The notes: generated by a model not told the origin, from the letters alone. DNA of 64,000 nt from Dichomitus squalens LYAD-421 SS1 (GCF_000275845.1 NW_006766890.1:251042-315041); one strand, 5' to 3'; shown: positions 22,639 to 33,495, counted from the first letter of the stretch. Made by a program: numbers and translations.

Positions 22639-25600
22639 CTAGTACGACAACTCCACATCGCCCTCAGCAACACGGTCTACGTCAACATAGCTAACCTTCT
22701 TGCCTGCCTGCGCCCTGGGATCCTCCTTCGCATCTGGCGGAGGCGGGGGAGACGGGCCGTTGGCGCCACCGCGCCCCCGACGCGCACCGGGACCTGGTTC
22801 CAAGCTTACTGCAGGCTTTGCTGGCAGCCCTGCGGACGCGGGCACCGGTATCGACTCAAGCGGCAGATCGAGATTCGGGGCAATCCCACTAATGCGGTCA
22901 CTAAGCCGCCTCGGCACAGCTCCATCATCTCGACGGGGTGGAGGAGGATACGGGCCGCCGTATGGATATGCGTATGGGTCCCAGTAGGCGGGACCAGGGT
23001 ATGGCGGGTAGCCGCCAGCTACGTAAGGATTGTAAGGAGGTGGGCGAGCGTCGTAAGCTGCTGGTGGGGGATAAGCCGCAGTTGCTTGGAGGCCGTACGC
23101 CTGAGGGGGCGGAGGTTGGCTGGAGCCCATTGTCTGAGGAGGGTGCGTGAAAGGCTGGATCCGATGTGGGTCCAATGCGAAGTTGTTGAAGTACGGTATC
23201 TGCAGAAAGGAGTTAATGAACAGCTCATGCTGCCAAATGCAGAAGGGTGTATACCTCTTCAAGATTCTTCACGAGGTCTGCGTGCTTGTTCGCAATATGT
23301 TTCTCGACGAAAGACGTAGCCTTGAACAACTTCTGACAAGTCTTACAGCGGAACTTGCCTTCGTCTTCCTGCTTAATGTAAGGCTCGCAGGCTCGCGATA
23401 GCTCTCTGCATCACAGTCAGTAAGGATGACACGGCACGGTCGCAACAGAATGGATGTACTCTTCATAGCTCTTGCCACCATAATCTCGAGGATCGACTCC
23501 GTTGCGGTCAATGAGCAGCGCGATCTTGGAATCGAGCCATTCAAGCCAGCGCTCGTCTGACTCACGTCAGAGTGATATCATGACTTGCTTGAACAAGAGA
23601 CGCACCATTACGCTTCCAGTCTCGATTCTCTGATTTCTCCTTCGCGTTCGACGCATCCTTCTCCCTCGCAGCGTCCGCGCCCTCATCAACCTTAAGGTCT
23701 TTCTCAGCCTTCGAAGCCTCAGCAGCCTGAACTTCTTGCAGCAACATCTTCGACATGGGCTTTCTCAAGTGCTTAACACACTTCCGCTGCAATTCTTCTA
23801 CATGGTCTGTGATAACTGCGCAGTAGTAGCACGTGTTGAAAGCAGCTCGCAGATAGGCGAGATACAGATCCAAAGCTATCACCGTCTGTGAACGTGCAGA
23901 AACGAGATTAGTCGACAAGCCCAGGAAGAGAGCCAAAGCAAAGGGATCATACCCTCTTCGCTTCCAAAGCCTTCTCGTCGCTGGTGTCCACCGCACCCTG
24001 TTCTTGAAGGTCTGCCATGACCTTCTCGATGCGCCTCTCGACAGCCTCGCTCCCCATCTCCCGAGGCTCTGGGTCGTCCTCCGCGTCCGTCATGGTGGAG
24101 TCCTCATGAGGACCCTCGGCACGCTCGCCGTTGGCGCCCGCTGGGGCGTCTCCGTTCTGGGGCCTCCCCTCGATCTTCGCCCTACGGAGGTTCAGGTATT
24201 CCTCCTCCAGGATGGAGGCAAGCCTCTTGGCATTCTCGAGATCTTTGACAAGGCGGTCCGGCTTGCTCGCGACCTCAGGCGTGAAGCGTGTCCGGGTCAC
24301 AAAAGGCTTCGTAATGTGCGCAACGTGCAACTTGAAACCCTCGATCTGCCGAAAGCTAAATGAGCATTCAACATGCAAGGTAACGAAAGAATGATCACCT
24401 TCTTCTCCGACAGCTCCGTCATGAGGTTCGGCATGTCAACATCCTCGGTGAACTTGATCCAACCAGCTCGGTAGTAGTTTCGCTTCTGAAGAGGATCGCC
24501 GAGGGCGAGGTAGACGAAACCAGGAAGCTTGCTAATGGACTAATCCACACGTCAGCAGGAAGGAGGTATGAGCGTACAAGGGAGGCGCTTACTTCCTCCA
24601 ACTTCGCACGGCCAATATCTGGGGGAATAGTGCGAATCATAACCTGATTGCCTTCCGGAGGCACAGCGACCTCTTCTCCGCGGTTCGCACCGGCCTTGTT
24701 CTTATTCCCGCCGAGGCGATTCGCGTCGTCGCCACCATTGTCTTCCTCAGGCTCTACATTGAACTGCATCTCATCATCACCGGAAGGCTTGGTGTCGTCG
24801 TTGTTCACATCCCCACCAGCACCGTTCGTCGCTGAGGAGTCGCCGTTGGCATTCTCCTTCGTAGACGAAGTGCTCTCTGGTACAGGCTCGCTCAGGTCGG
24901 GATCAAACTTCCCGGACTCGAGATCCAAGATGAAAGTGTCCATCCTCCCTTTCCAGCCAATCTTCCTAACACGCGTGCGCATCGCCTGAAACTCGGGAGC
25001 GGGATCGTATTTCTCGGAAAACCACGGCGATTTCCTGTGGTGATCGAACATGCGCTGAAGCTGGGTGATCGTTTATAAAGGCGTGAGTACCGAGGCGTAG
25101 ACAACCACCAGACATACGGGAAGGGCGAACCTGTTGGGCCGCAAACTCTTTTTTATACTTCTCCCAGCGCGACCGGATTCCATTGCGAGGTTTGCTGCCG
25201 TCGCCGGCCTCTTGTTCTGCAGCCTTGTCGGCGCTGTCCTCTTCCATGGCCTGCTGAGGATAGTAGTAACGGAACCACTCCGCGTACTGCTTCAACGTCG
25301 CAGGATAGTCGAACGTGTGCGGGTCCGGAGGACCCCTTCGCCCAGCCGGGTACGGAGGTGGTGGATACGGACCACGTTCATATCCGTAACCTCCCCGTGA
25401 ATGAGCATCTTGGTTCCACATAAGAGCACTACTTTTGCCCCCAGAAGTGACGGAAAACATACCATAGTCATCGTTGTAGCGGGGTCTAGGTTCATACCGC
25501 GACCGCTCCCAGGGCGATAATGAACGCCGGCGCTTCCGACCGGCTAGAACAAGGCCACGACACCTCAACGGTTGGTCGATATATCAACTCGAGAGACACT

Positions 25601-25853
25601 CACCTTCGTCAGGGGGCGGTGGGCTGCGACTCCTTCCACGCCTGGAGTAATCATACGCCTGTCTCTCTCGCTCATAAGTGGCCCATGCCCTGTCCCTGTC
25701 ATACGCCTCCCAATCTGCGCGGTAGGGATCTTGGGGGTACTGCTCCGGGTACGGGGGGCGCGGAGGGTACGCGTCCCCACGGTAAGGAGACCGAGAACGC
25801 GAGCGACCACGAGGGGGAGGAGGATGAGGATAAGCAGAGGTCCAAGACGACAT
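22639..25853 (-). CDS. ARS2: Serrate/ARS2 RNA-effector protein
   Basis: ARS2/Serrate binds the nuclear cap-binding complex and directs capped transcripts to processing, export or decay. Start 25853 gives MSSWTSAYPHPPPPRGRSRS, an arginine/serine- and proline-rich region. It continues with HTFDYPATLKQYAEWFRYYY and SRWEKYKKEFAAQQLQRMF, the Serrate/Ars2 N-terminal domain. An RNP-like middle part (VMIRTIPPDIGRAKLEE, YYRAGWIKFTEDVDM) follows. The C-terminal Ars2 zinc finger is FRCKTCQKLFKATSFVEKHI followed by ANKHADLVKNLEE and PYFNNFALDPHR. The tail is tyrosine/proline-rich and ends GDVELSY at 22639. Seven or so introns were removed by frame. An in-frame upstream Met at 25904 exists, but MSSWTS is the more usual start for this family. 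Confidence 0.93.
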
Positions 25854-26231
25854 GGTTACAGAATGAGAACTGAAGAGGGAGAGAAAAGAGAAACAGTTAA
25901 GCAAAGACTGGTCATGAATGCGTGTAAGAGAGAGGAGTCCAGCATGGTGGAAGCACAGACCTCTTCGGATCGCGACACAACTACGAGCACCGGGTTCACG
26001 CTGCTCGCTGAGGCCTAGCTCAGTGTGTTCGCGCTGTCCAACAGACGGGCGTCATCCCGCCTTCGTCTATGGGACCGGTTCAAGCTCCGACCGAAAGACT
26101 TCGCCATTTGTCATACTTACCGGCCGACGAGAATAGTACTATGTACATGTTGTACTCTAATGGTGCTCGCATGTACAGCAGTACGCAAGGTCCATGTCAT
26201 TGACACGTATATTTCTCTACGTGAAAGTCAA
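25854..26231. promoter_or_regulatory. ARS2 upstream region
   Basis: Short intergenic stretch between two leftward genes, holding the ARS2 promoter and the ESF2 3' flank. No motif or small gene is evident. Confidence 0.4.
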
Positions 26232-27296
26232 CTAGAATATGCTACCCAACACAGAGTCCAGTTGCGCCTCCGCATCTGGTTTTGGTTCAGTCTGCTTGGG
26301 TTTTCTGCGCTTCTCTCGAGGCGCTGTCTTGGGAGACACGTCCCCATGTTCCTTCTTCGACACCTTCTGTGGCCTAGTCTCCTCGCCGTCAGCGCCCCTT
26401 GAGCCGTCATTGCCCACTGCCTTCAGCTTCGCACGCTTGTCTAGAACGCGAGCTAGCTCGACGTTCTTCAGGTACTCCCTCTGCTCCTTCCTCGACTGAG
26501 AAAGCTCGACTCGGAGCTGCGCAGCATGCACAGCAGCTTCATGCGCTGTGGAAACGGGTGAGAAGGATTGTTACTGTGGTGGGAGCCCAGCTGCACTTAC
26601 CGATCTGCTCCGTCAACATATTCCACTTGAACTTGGGCAGATACTTCATGGTCCATACGTCATCCCTCCATCTCGAACCCTTCTTCCCTCCGATGGGCTG
26701 GGCGTTCAGCATCACCGCGACGGACCTGGCCACACGTTTGTCCTTGAATTCAACCCAGCCCTCGGTGTAGTGTACCTTCTTGGTCGCAGTGTATTTTCGG
26801 CGAAGGTATGCACGTTTGGCGTCTGAATGCATCAATCATATCGATTCATAACGTCAACCCCCGACGCGAGTAACGGTAAGCCAAACGCGAACGAACCTTC
26901 CTGCTGCAGATACACTCTTCCAACCTCCCCGTACGCGCTCATGAGATGTCGCACCTTCGTTGGTCGCATCCCGGGCGGTATGCGCGAGATGTACACCACG
27001 CCGGTTTTCTCCTGCGCAGCCTTGAACGCAGCGAGTGCTTCAGGCGTAAGAGGTTTCACGGTCTTCTCCGAGGGGCCAGCGAAACCATCGCGGAGCATCC
27101 CCTTCCCTAGGCCCCTCTCCTCAGCTTCGTCGTCCTCTTCGTCGTCCGACCCTGAACCAGCGTTTCCGTCAGTATCCGTGGGCGGGTCTTGGTCCTCATC
27201 CTCATCGTGTGAGCGCGATCCAGAAGGCTCGCCATGAGATTCTTCAACGGAATCGGGATCTGCAAAAGCAGCAAAGCGAGGGTCTGTGATGGGCAT
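26232..27296 (-). CDS. ESF2: Pre-rRNA processing protein Esf2/ABT1
   Basis: Esf2 (ABT1 in animals) is a nucleolar RNA-binding protein of the small-subunit processome that stimulates the helicase Dbp8 during 18S rRNA maturation. Start 27296 gives [16 protein letters not shown], then an acidic stretch. The RRM begins [20 protein letters not shown] and continues [57 protein letters not shown] and [20 protein letters not shown]. The family signature [20 protein letters not shown] follows, interrupted by an intron near 26548-26600. A basic coiled tail ([20 protein letters not shown]) ends DSVLGSIF at 26232. Introns near 26823-26896 and 26548-26600 restore frame. Together with RRP8 it is one of two ribosome-assembly genes in the window. 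Confidence 0.95.
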
Positions 27297-28034
27297 CTCT
27301 CATGAACAGCTGCGGTCTCAAGGAGAACCTGTTCTCAGCAACAAGGCCAAACAAATCCCGGTGGCTGTGCTTGATGGAATACTTTTCCCCTGCAGCAGCG
27401 CTTCTCGACCCTGTTTCCCTGACAAGACCAGATTCGTCTCGCCTCGCCTCTGACTTATATAAGATCGACCATTGGAGACGGTTGTTGACGAGAAGTCATG
27501 TCCCACTACGAATTATCTCAGCATCCCACAAGAGTGCCGCCACTCCAAGGGGTTTACCAAAGTCAAGTCGAGGAAGTGGACAAGACCATTCCAGCGTAAA
27601 TCTTGTGAGCAGGAGGGATTGCGTTCAAGGATGGCTCAATATCATGGTTCGTTACCGCGACTCATCACGCTTGTTTTCTCTCTTCAAGGCGGGCTCTTGC
27701 TCGGTCGACTCTGACAGCATGTCACATGGTCGTTACGGTCGTACCCTCCCCCCTGATCATGCAGCTACTCATCTGAGGACTGCAGCAGAAGGTGCGCCTA
27801 TATTACGCAATTATACCCTCTCCGTATTTTTACGCTGTCGAACATGCAAGGTCGACCACCATGCAAATAGCTTTCAGAGTTCTCTACCTCTCCTCATCCA
27901 TACACAAGATCGAGCCACACAGCCGACCATCCTGCGTAACAAGTCCAGGATTACTCCGGAATCAAGACGGTCTCGCGCTACCGCCGAGCATCGGCATGAA
28001 AGGGGGGGAGTCCAGATTGCGCTTTCTCGCGGCA
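27297..28034. other. ESF2 upstream region
   Basis: About 740 bp between the ESF2 start and repeat copy A, including the ESF2 promoter. A 259-codon plus-strand frame (27302-28081) has no family motif and overlaps the repeat. I do not treat it as a gene. Confidence 0.4.
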
Positions 28035-28313
28035 CAAACACGGTCACGTTACTCACAGCAACATATCATGTCGACATATGACGCGCTTTTTGGCCGCTAC
28101 AGGAATGGCGTCCGATTTGTACAAAGCTGTCAACGCTAGAAACTCTACCGTCTCGCCTCCGTGGAGAAGAATCATTGATACACAGCGGACTGAACAGTAA
28201 CACACGACCGTGTTGCCAGCGCCCAGTCCAGAGAGCTCGGTGTAGCTCGTCCAGAACAAGCGTCAGAATGTACAATTGACGAGAAGACAAAACCGCGCAT
28301 TTTGGTTTCCCAA

Positions 28314-28357
28314 CCTGCTCCCCGCCTCAGGCCGAGCGGCCAGAGGCGGCGAGCAGG
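28314..28357 (+). repeat. 20-bp-arm hairpin inside repeat core
   Basis: CCTGCTCCCCGCCTCAGGCC (28314-28333) pairs with 28338-28357 at 18 of 20 positions across a 4-base loop. The same hairpin is present in copies B and C. Confidence 0.7.
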
Positions 28358-28422
28358 AAGGTACTTATCCCGAGGACCACGGAAAGGTATGCGCCAGGAC
28401 CGGAGTCCCTCCCTCGGGAAAA

Positions 28423-28674
28423 GAAACCACGCACCTTGGAGCGGCCAGAGGCCGGTAGGGAGAAACCCACGCACCTTGCTTCCGAAACCGCCACCACCGG
28501 GAAGAAATCACCTACCTTTGGGCCACCACCGAAAAAGAAACGACGCACCTTGAAGCGGAAACCGCTACGACCAGGAAGAAACCACGTACCTTGTAGCCGA
28601 GCCCGAGTCCCACCACCGAAAAGAAACCACGCACCTTGGTTGGGCCACCACCAGGAAGAAACCACGTACCTGGA
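28423..28674 (+). repeat. Seven short direct repeats in repeat core A
   Basis: A 15-17-base motif, consensus GAAACCACGCACCTTG, starts at 28423, 28462, 28504, 28537, 28578, 28623 and 28658, that is every 33-45 bp. Spacers are CCACCACCG- or GGAA-containing. Unequal spacing and a eukaryotic setting rule out a CRISPR array. The same array is at 58858-59109 in copy C and, on the other strand, in copy B. Confidence 0.75.
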
Positions 28675-29105
28675 GGTCCGAAACTGAGAGCATTCTGTGC
28701 TCGCCTCGGGGTTATATGCTCGCCAGCGTTGCTAACCTGCCCAGGTCAGCCCGTGGTCAGCCTCCTCATGACGCCTTGCGGTACACCGGCAGGTCAGCAC
28801 GCCGGAAGGCTTATGACGTCCTTGTGTCTTTTTCGGACAACGATCGACTGCCTCAGGATGAACTCATGAGACGTCATCGAGCGTTGGCAGAACAGGATGA
28901 TTGGCTGCGAGAGAGGCTGACAGGGGCTCCAAGTTGCAGCATAGCTACGAAGCATCGTGCTGCTCCAGGCTGATCTAGCATGTGAAGGGCGCGTGCCACT
29001 TCTGCACCGAGAACGCGGCTAAGAGGAAGACATTGTAGGCTGCGTTGGTCGTGGAAATGTGACGTAGCGAAGAGAGCTCCCTTCCATCGTGCACAACTCC
29101 AAGTG

Positions 29106-29452
29106 CGAGAGATACTGGAGGCGGACACTCAAGTCTCTCCCCTTCTGGCTCGGTGTAGCTCGATCAGGCTGCTCTTCGATGACCTCGCGGACGGTGCAGA
29201 AGATGGCAATGTTTCCAATGTAAAAGCTACAACAGATGATGAAGCGCTATTATCGAAAGGCGGTATCATTCCCACGGTTATCGCCCCCAACGAGCACGAC
29301 CCAACACGGAGACAATCACGACGGCGGTGGGAAACCGCCAACCCAGGCGAAGTCAACAACATAATACCCAAAGAAGTGACGACCAAAGCAAACCAAATCC
29401 ACAATCCATGCACAGCTAGGACGCTGGGACCCAGCGGGAGATATCCTAGCCG
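29106..29452. other. Intergenic, no gene recognised
   Basis: Between repeat copy A and the small coiled-coil gene. It is likely the 3' flank of the latter. Overlapping frames on both strands lack recognisable motifs. Confidence 0.4.
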
Positions 29453-30160
29453 TCACGGCTGCGGGCTACCGGCAGGCGCGGTGGCGTCCATACCGTGCTG
29501 AGCACGAATTTGGGACAGCCTCATCGTGCGGTCCCTCTGCGCACCACGCCGCTTGATATCAGTCTTCCGAAGTCGACGAATCTTTCCGAAAGCTGACGAC
29601 ACGCACCGCGTTCGCCTCCGCCGTCCTGTGGCAATCCTCAAAGTCCGCATACCCCTGCTGCACGGCGCGGTCCGCCCCAGCTTCGCGTTGCTCCTTCGCC
29701 TATGTACATCACGCACGCATCGCACCCCGAAATCCCGTCAATCAGCAGCTGAGCTGAGAGACGCAGAAACGCACGGTGACGGCTTCCTGCGCCTGGCGCC
29801 CCTTCTCCTGCACGCTCGCGAGCCTGGTCTGCGCCTTCGCGACCCCCTTCTGCGCCGCGATCTCCCGCTCCTTCGTTTTCGCGACCAGCTTCTGCGCCTG
29901 CTGGGTGTTCTGTACGCAGATTGGAAAGTTCTGAGCTCATGCACGGGGGAAATTGCACACGAGCACAGCGAGAGGCCCACCTTGGTGCTCTTGCTGAGCG
30001 CCTGCTCGGCCTCCTTCACGTCCTTCATGGCGGCGTCGATGAGCTTCTGCTCGGCGTCCGCCTCGCGGGCCAAGATCTTCTCGAGCTTCCTCACCTCCTT
30101 GTCGGTCAGGATGCCGGAGGATGAGGAGGCGAGAGAGGACGAGGAAGCAGAGGCGCCCAT
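29453..30160 (-). CDS. Small Lys/Ala-rich coiled-coil protein (possibly Ncp1-like)
   Basis: I do not recognise this with certainty. Four exons (30160-29981, 29909-29775, 29699-29607, 29563-29453) join in frame to give a protein of 172 residues. Donors are GTGGGC, GTGCGT and GTGCGT; acceptors are ACAG, ATAG and GAAG. It starts MGASASSSSLASSSSGIL. It then forms an almost unbroken charged helix (LTDKEVRKLEKILAREADAE, KLVAKTKEREIAAQKGVAKA, ADFEDCHRTAEANA) and ends with a basic segment RDRTMRLSQIRAQHGMD. The composition resembles the basidiomycete proteins annotated as DNA-binding protein Ncp1, whose function is poorly defined. That link is a recollection of style rather than a measured match. A second-position Gly (MGASAS) could allow N-myristoylation. 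Confidence 0.6.
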
Positions 30161-30580
30161 AGCTGATGCAGAGCAGGGAACGAGATGAAATACGCAGAAG
30201 AGGCGGGGAGGTGAGCGCGGCTGTCGAAATCAGCGTGGTCGGACGAAGGCTTTTAGCCACTCCAAGTCGGAGGCTGACAGGACGGCTCGTCACCCCCCTG
30301 GTCTGAGAGCATAGGTCTAGACAGCCGGCCTGGGTTTCGTACTGACCACATTTCCCGTGCTCTGTTCGTGCCCGTCAGCCGCGTCTGAGTTACGATCCTC
30401 GAATGGTCGGTGGTGTGACCACCCTCACATGACCGTGTCACAGTGCAATAACCCTGTAATTATGACGCGGACGCAGTAAGCTAATGAAGTACGAGCAGAG
30501 AACCTACTAGATACACGAATTCCATCCAAGACTGTATACAACCAGAGCGGCAAAGCATAGCACAGCACAGAGCAAGTCCA
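30161..30580. other. Upstream region of the coiled-coil gene
   Basis: About 420 bp between two leftward genes. No supported feature was seen beyond the presumed promoter. Confidence 0.4.
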
Positions 30581-32498
30581 TCAGAAGCCCTCGACGCCGC
30601 CCTCGTCGTCCTGCACCTGCGAAGGCGGGTATTCAGGCGCGTCTTGAATCTGCGAGTCCGAGAACATCTCCCAGTACTCGCGGAAGGCGGTGGGCGTCGT
30701 CTCGGAGTACGACGAGCCGTAAGATGATTCCCCGTCGACGGCACACTCTGCCTGCGGAGAGGCAGTCGCCTCCTCGCGGGGGATGTGACGATCAGAACGC
30801 GCAGAAGGCGACGACGATGGCAACGGCGAGCATGCGCGTTCACACGCATCGCGTCCGCGGTCCCACGTCGGAGAGGCAGAGCGCGAGCGACGCGCAGAGG
30901 CGGTCTCTTCGCGAGGCAGCTCGTTCCCGTCGTCGTCCCGGCCCTCGAACATCTCGCAGAAGCGCCTGTATTGCGAGGGCGTGCTGGACCTGGGTCCCGA
31001 CTGGCCGGACACAGAGGACTGCGAGACCTCGTCCACGGACGAGGAGTACTCGGACTCCGCGTCGTAGTCCTGGGTCTCGGCCGCGCGCGGGGGGGAGGAC
31101 GGCGACAAGCTGGAGCCGCCGGCCTGCTGCTCTTGTTTGGACCTGCAACGTAAGGATCAATCAGGACAGCTCTCGGCCGAAACGACAAAGGCGCGGGCAC
31201 GACGACGACAAGGACACGCACCCACACAGTTCCGCCCTTCTGGTGGCGATGCGCTCCGCCCAGGCTGGAGTGATCTCTACCTCGAATTGACTCTGGGAGC
31301 TCTCGATCAACTCGCCTGGGGATGTGTCGTGTGCGTGGCCCTCGTCTGTATCGCTCGCCTGTAGGGGGTTGGGGCCAGGGCGGGCCTCGCAGGCACGTAG
31401 TTGGTGGACGTCGCAGTGATCGGAGGAGCCGCTAGGAAGCTCGAGCTCCCTCTCGTCGGGCTGCGAGCTGGGCACGACTTGCGTCGCCGATCTCCGGCGA
31501 CCCCGGCGTGTCTCGTCGGACGAGTGCCTGTCCGGTAGGCCCGTGATGCGAGGGATAGAGAGCTCTTGCGTCTGAGAGGAAGGCACCCACCTAATCGGGG
31601 ACGAAGGATGGGGTCTGTACGCCGGAGAAGAGCTCAAAGTGGGCATGGTGAGAGACGAAGCTGGCGAAGAGTGCAGGAGTGCCTTGAAGGGCAACGGAGG
31701 CGGTGGCATTAAATCTCGGTCATTTGTAGGGCGTGTTAGAGAACAAGGGTCTTTGTGCTCGATTGTCTGGTCCTGCAGAGGAGTGCCGCTTGACTGCGAG
31801 GCTTTTGGATATAATTAGACAGGATCGAGCTAACAGTAGTGAGTGAACGCACCTTGCATTGACGCTTTCACGCCAGCCGCACCAGGACTTGCATCATGGT
31901 CGACAAGAGCGTGGGGCAGCTTCTGGACATTCTCCTCTTGCTTCTCGCTATCGTTGCCCCTTTTCCTCAGCTTCCTGGCATCGTGAGCGGTAAGTGGCGG
32001 GGAAGGAAGCGAGACGATGCTGCCAAGGTCTCGACGACGACCCCGACCTTCGGGCGTCAGAGGGGGAGTCTCGAGTCGGTACACGGGTCTCGGCTGGGGA
32101 ACGATGTCTCCAGGACGATCGTCAGTGAGGTCAATGACGGCGCATCCTGAATCTGCTTTCGACGGTGGTCCATTGAGACCATTCTCCAGCGTAGGCTTCT
32201 CTTTCTCGACGCGCGCTGTGCCCATGTCGACCTCATTCGCTGTACCAGTGCTGCGTCGGGGGCGCGGCTGCGAGCTGCCGACGTCGTGCCCCGTGGTTTT
32301 GGCCACGACATGGCCAATATTCCGGCTGCCAGAGGGAGTGAGGTTCTCCTTCTGCTTGCGCTTCTTGGGAGGTACAGCCTGCTGGCGAGGTGAAGAGTGC
32401 CTGCGCTTGAGCTGAGGCTTCGCGGAACGGTTGGCAGAGGAACCAAAGAACGCGGAGACCGGTAGCTGGCCTCCTCCCACAGAGAGCGGCATGAGCAT
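30581..32498 (-). CDS. Uncharacterised disordered protein with SIM and repeated EMF motif
   Basis: Unknown. Three exons join in frame. The first opens at an ATG near 32498 (other in-frame ATGs at 32516 and 32492) with PLSVGGGQLPVSAFFGSS, a basic KKRKQKEN stretch and VIDLTDD, a classic SUMO-interacting motif. The middle exon (31816 to about 31182) has PSSQTQELSIPR, SSQPDERELELPSG and ESSQSQFEVEITPAWAERIA, rich in SQ and TQ. The last exon carries two copies of one motif, TPSQYRRFCEMFEG and TPTAFREYWEMFSD, each after a Ser/Tyr/acidic run, and ends DEGGVEGF at 30581. Introns lie at about 31143-31181 and 31817-31854. The protein is about 600 residues, low in predicted structure and probably nuclear. 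It is divergent from DUT with about 250 bp between starts. Confidence 0.65.
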
Positions 32499-32619
32499 TA
32501 ATGGGCAGAGACCCACGCTGTGTACACAGGCAAGCGCAGCACGGCGGTCAGCCTGAGGGCAGGCCCGGAAGACCCGTGACCGTGGTCGAGCGGAGTGGGC
32601 ACGCTTCCAGACTCCGCCG

Positions 32620-32691
32620 ACGCGTCTTTTGGGTGCTGCCCGCGCGTCTTTGGGTGCTGCCCGCGCGTCTTCCTCTGCGTCCGCGCGTCTT
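32620..32691. promoter_or_regulatory. Cluster of four CGCGTCTT boxes (MCB-like) upstream of DUT
   Basis: CGCGTCTT occurs at 32621, 32643, 32664 and 32684, in tandem units of 20-22 bp. The first is preceded by A, giving a full ACGCGT (32620-32625), the MluI cell-cycle box bound by MBF/DSC1. dUTPase genes are known MBF targets in yeasts. The cluster lies 60-132 bp before the DUT start and about 120 bp from the start of the divergent gene, so it could serve both. Confidence 0.6.
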
Positions 32692-32751
32692 CCTCTGCGT
32701 CCGCTACGTGTCTCCCCTCTCGCCCTACAAACGCTTCCCTCTCTGTCTTAC

Positions 32752-33495
32752 ATGTCCGACCTCGACGTCCCGCAACAAAAGAAACGCAAGATGACGCCCA
32801 GTCCGGAAGAAAACAAGTCCGACCTCGCCCCCGTCGCCGGCCTCCTCATCAAGCGCCACTCCGACAAGGCACGGCTGCCCACCCGCGGGTCCCCACTCGC
32901 GGCAGGCTACGACTTGTATAGGTGCGTGTTCCACGCGAGTCTAGGTTTGCAAGACGCGGGGCTGAACTGCACACAGTGCTGAGACGACGGTGATCCCTGC
33001 CCGAGGAAAGGCACTTGTCGACACTCAGATCTCCGTCGCCGTGCCCGCAGGCACCTATGGACGCGTCGCTCCCCGAAGCGGCCTCGGTACGTTCTGCAGC
33101 TCCCTACATATCAAGCCAGCAACTCAACGGGTTCCCATGCAGCATCAAAATTCATGATCGACACCGGGGCGGGCGTCATCGACGCGGACTACCGGGGCGT
33201 CGTGTTCGTCCTGCTCTTCAACCTCTCCGACCAAGACTTCACAGGTCAGCCAGGGAGTCTATGTGCCCCTCGCGATCTCTACTTATGTCGCACTCTGCAG
33301 TGAATGAGGGCGACCGCATCGCGCAGCTCATACTAGAACGCATCGTGACGCCAGACGTCGTGGAGGTCCAGGTAAGCAGCCTTATTCGCCCTCGTAGCTG
33401 TACCTCGATGATTGACTTCAGCATAATAGGATCTCGACGAGACCCTCCGAGGAGCAGGGGGCTTCGGGTCCACCGGCGGCCATACCGCATTGTGA
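32752..33495 (+). CDS. DUT1: dUTP pyrophosphatase (dUTPase)
   Basis: dUTPase hydrolyses dUTP to dUMP and pyrophosphate, keeping uracil out of DNA and supplying dTMP synthesis. Start 32752 gives [20 protein letters not shown], with a basic KKRK that could act as a nuclear signal. All five trimeric-dUTPase motifs are present. Motif 1 is [11 protein letters not shown], motif 2 is [12 protein letters not shown], motif 3 is [13 protein letters not shown], motif 4 is [11 protein letters not shown] and motif 5 is [10 protein letters not shown], followed by GHTAL and TGA 33493-33495. Four introns (about 32921-32978, 33089-33149, 33252-33299 and 33374-33430) are removed with correct frame. Length is about 190 residues, normal for the family. 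Confidence 0.97.

Larger units (their letters stand above)
28035..29105 (+). repeat. Dispersed repeat, copy A
   Basis: One of three copies in the window. The 560-bp core (28265-28824) matches copy C (58700-59259) with one visible base change, while the arms outside the core are clearly diverged. The left arm (about 28035-28075, containing CGGTCACGTTACTCAC) and right arm (about 29035-29090, containing GTTGGTCGTGGAAATGTGAC) look like imperfect inverted copies of each other, which is what terminal inverted repeats of a non-autonomous DNA transposon would give. No transposase frame is present. Confidence 0.75.

Noticed and set aside
27302..28081. 259-codon plus-strand open frame
   Set aside because: No family motif, composition like non-coding DNA, and it overlaps the ESF2 promoter and the left arm of repeat A.
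28302..28665. Open frames on both strands inside the repeat core (also in copies B and C)
   Set aside because: They only translate the short GAAACCACGCACC motif and its spacers; simultaneous opening on both strands reflects GC-rich repeat sequence, not coding.
28423..28674. CRISPR-like array
   Set aside because: Eukaryotic context, degenerate repeats, spacing of 33-45 bp start to start and related spacers; it is part of a dispersed element.
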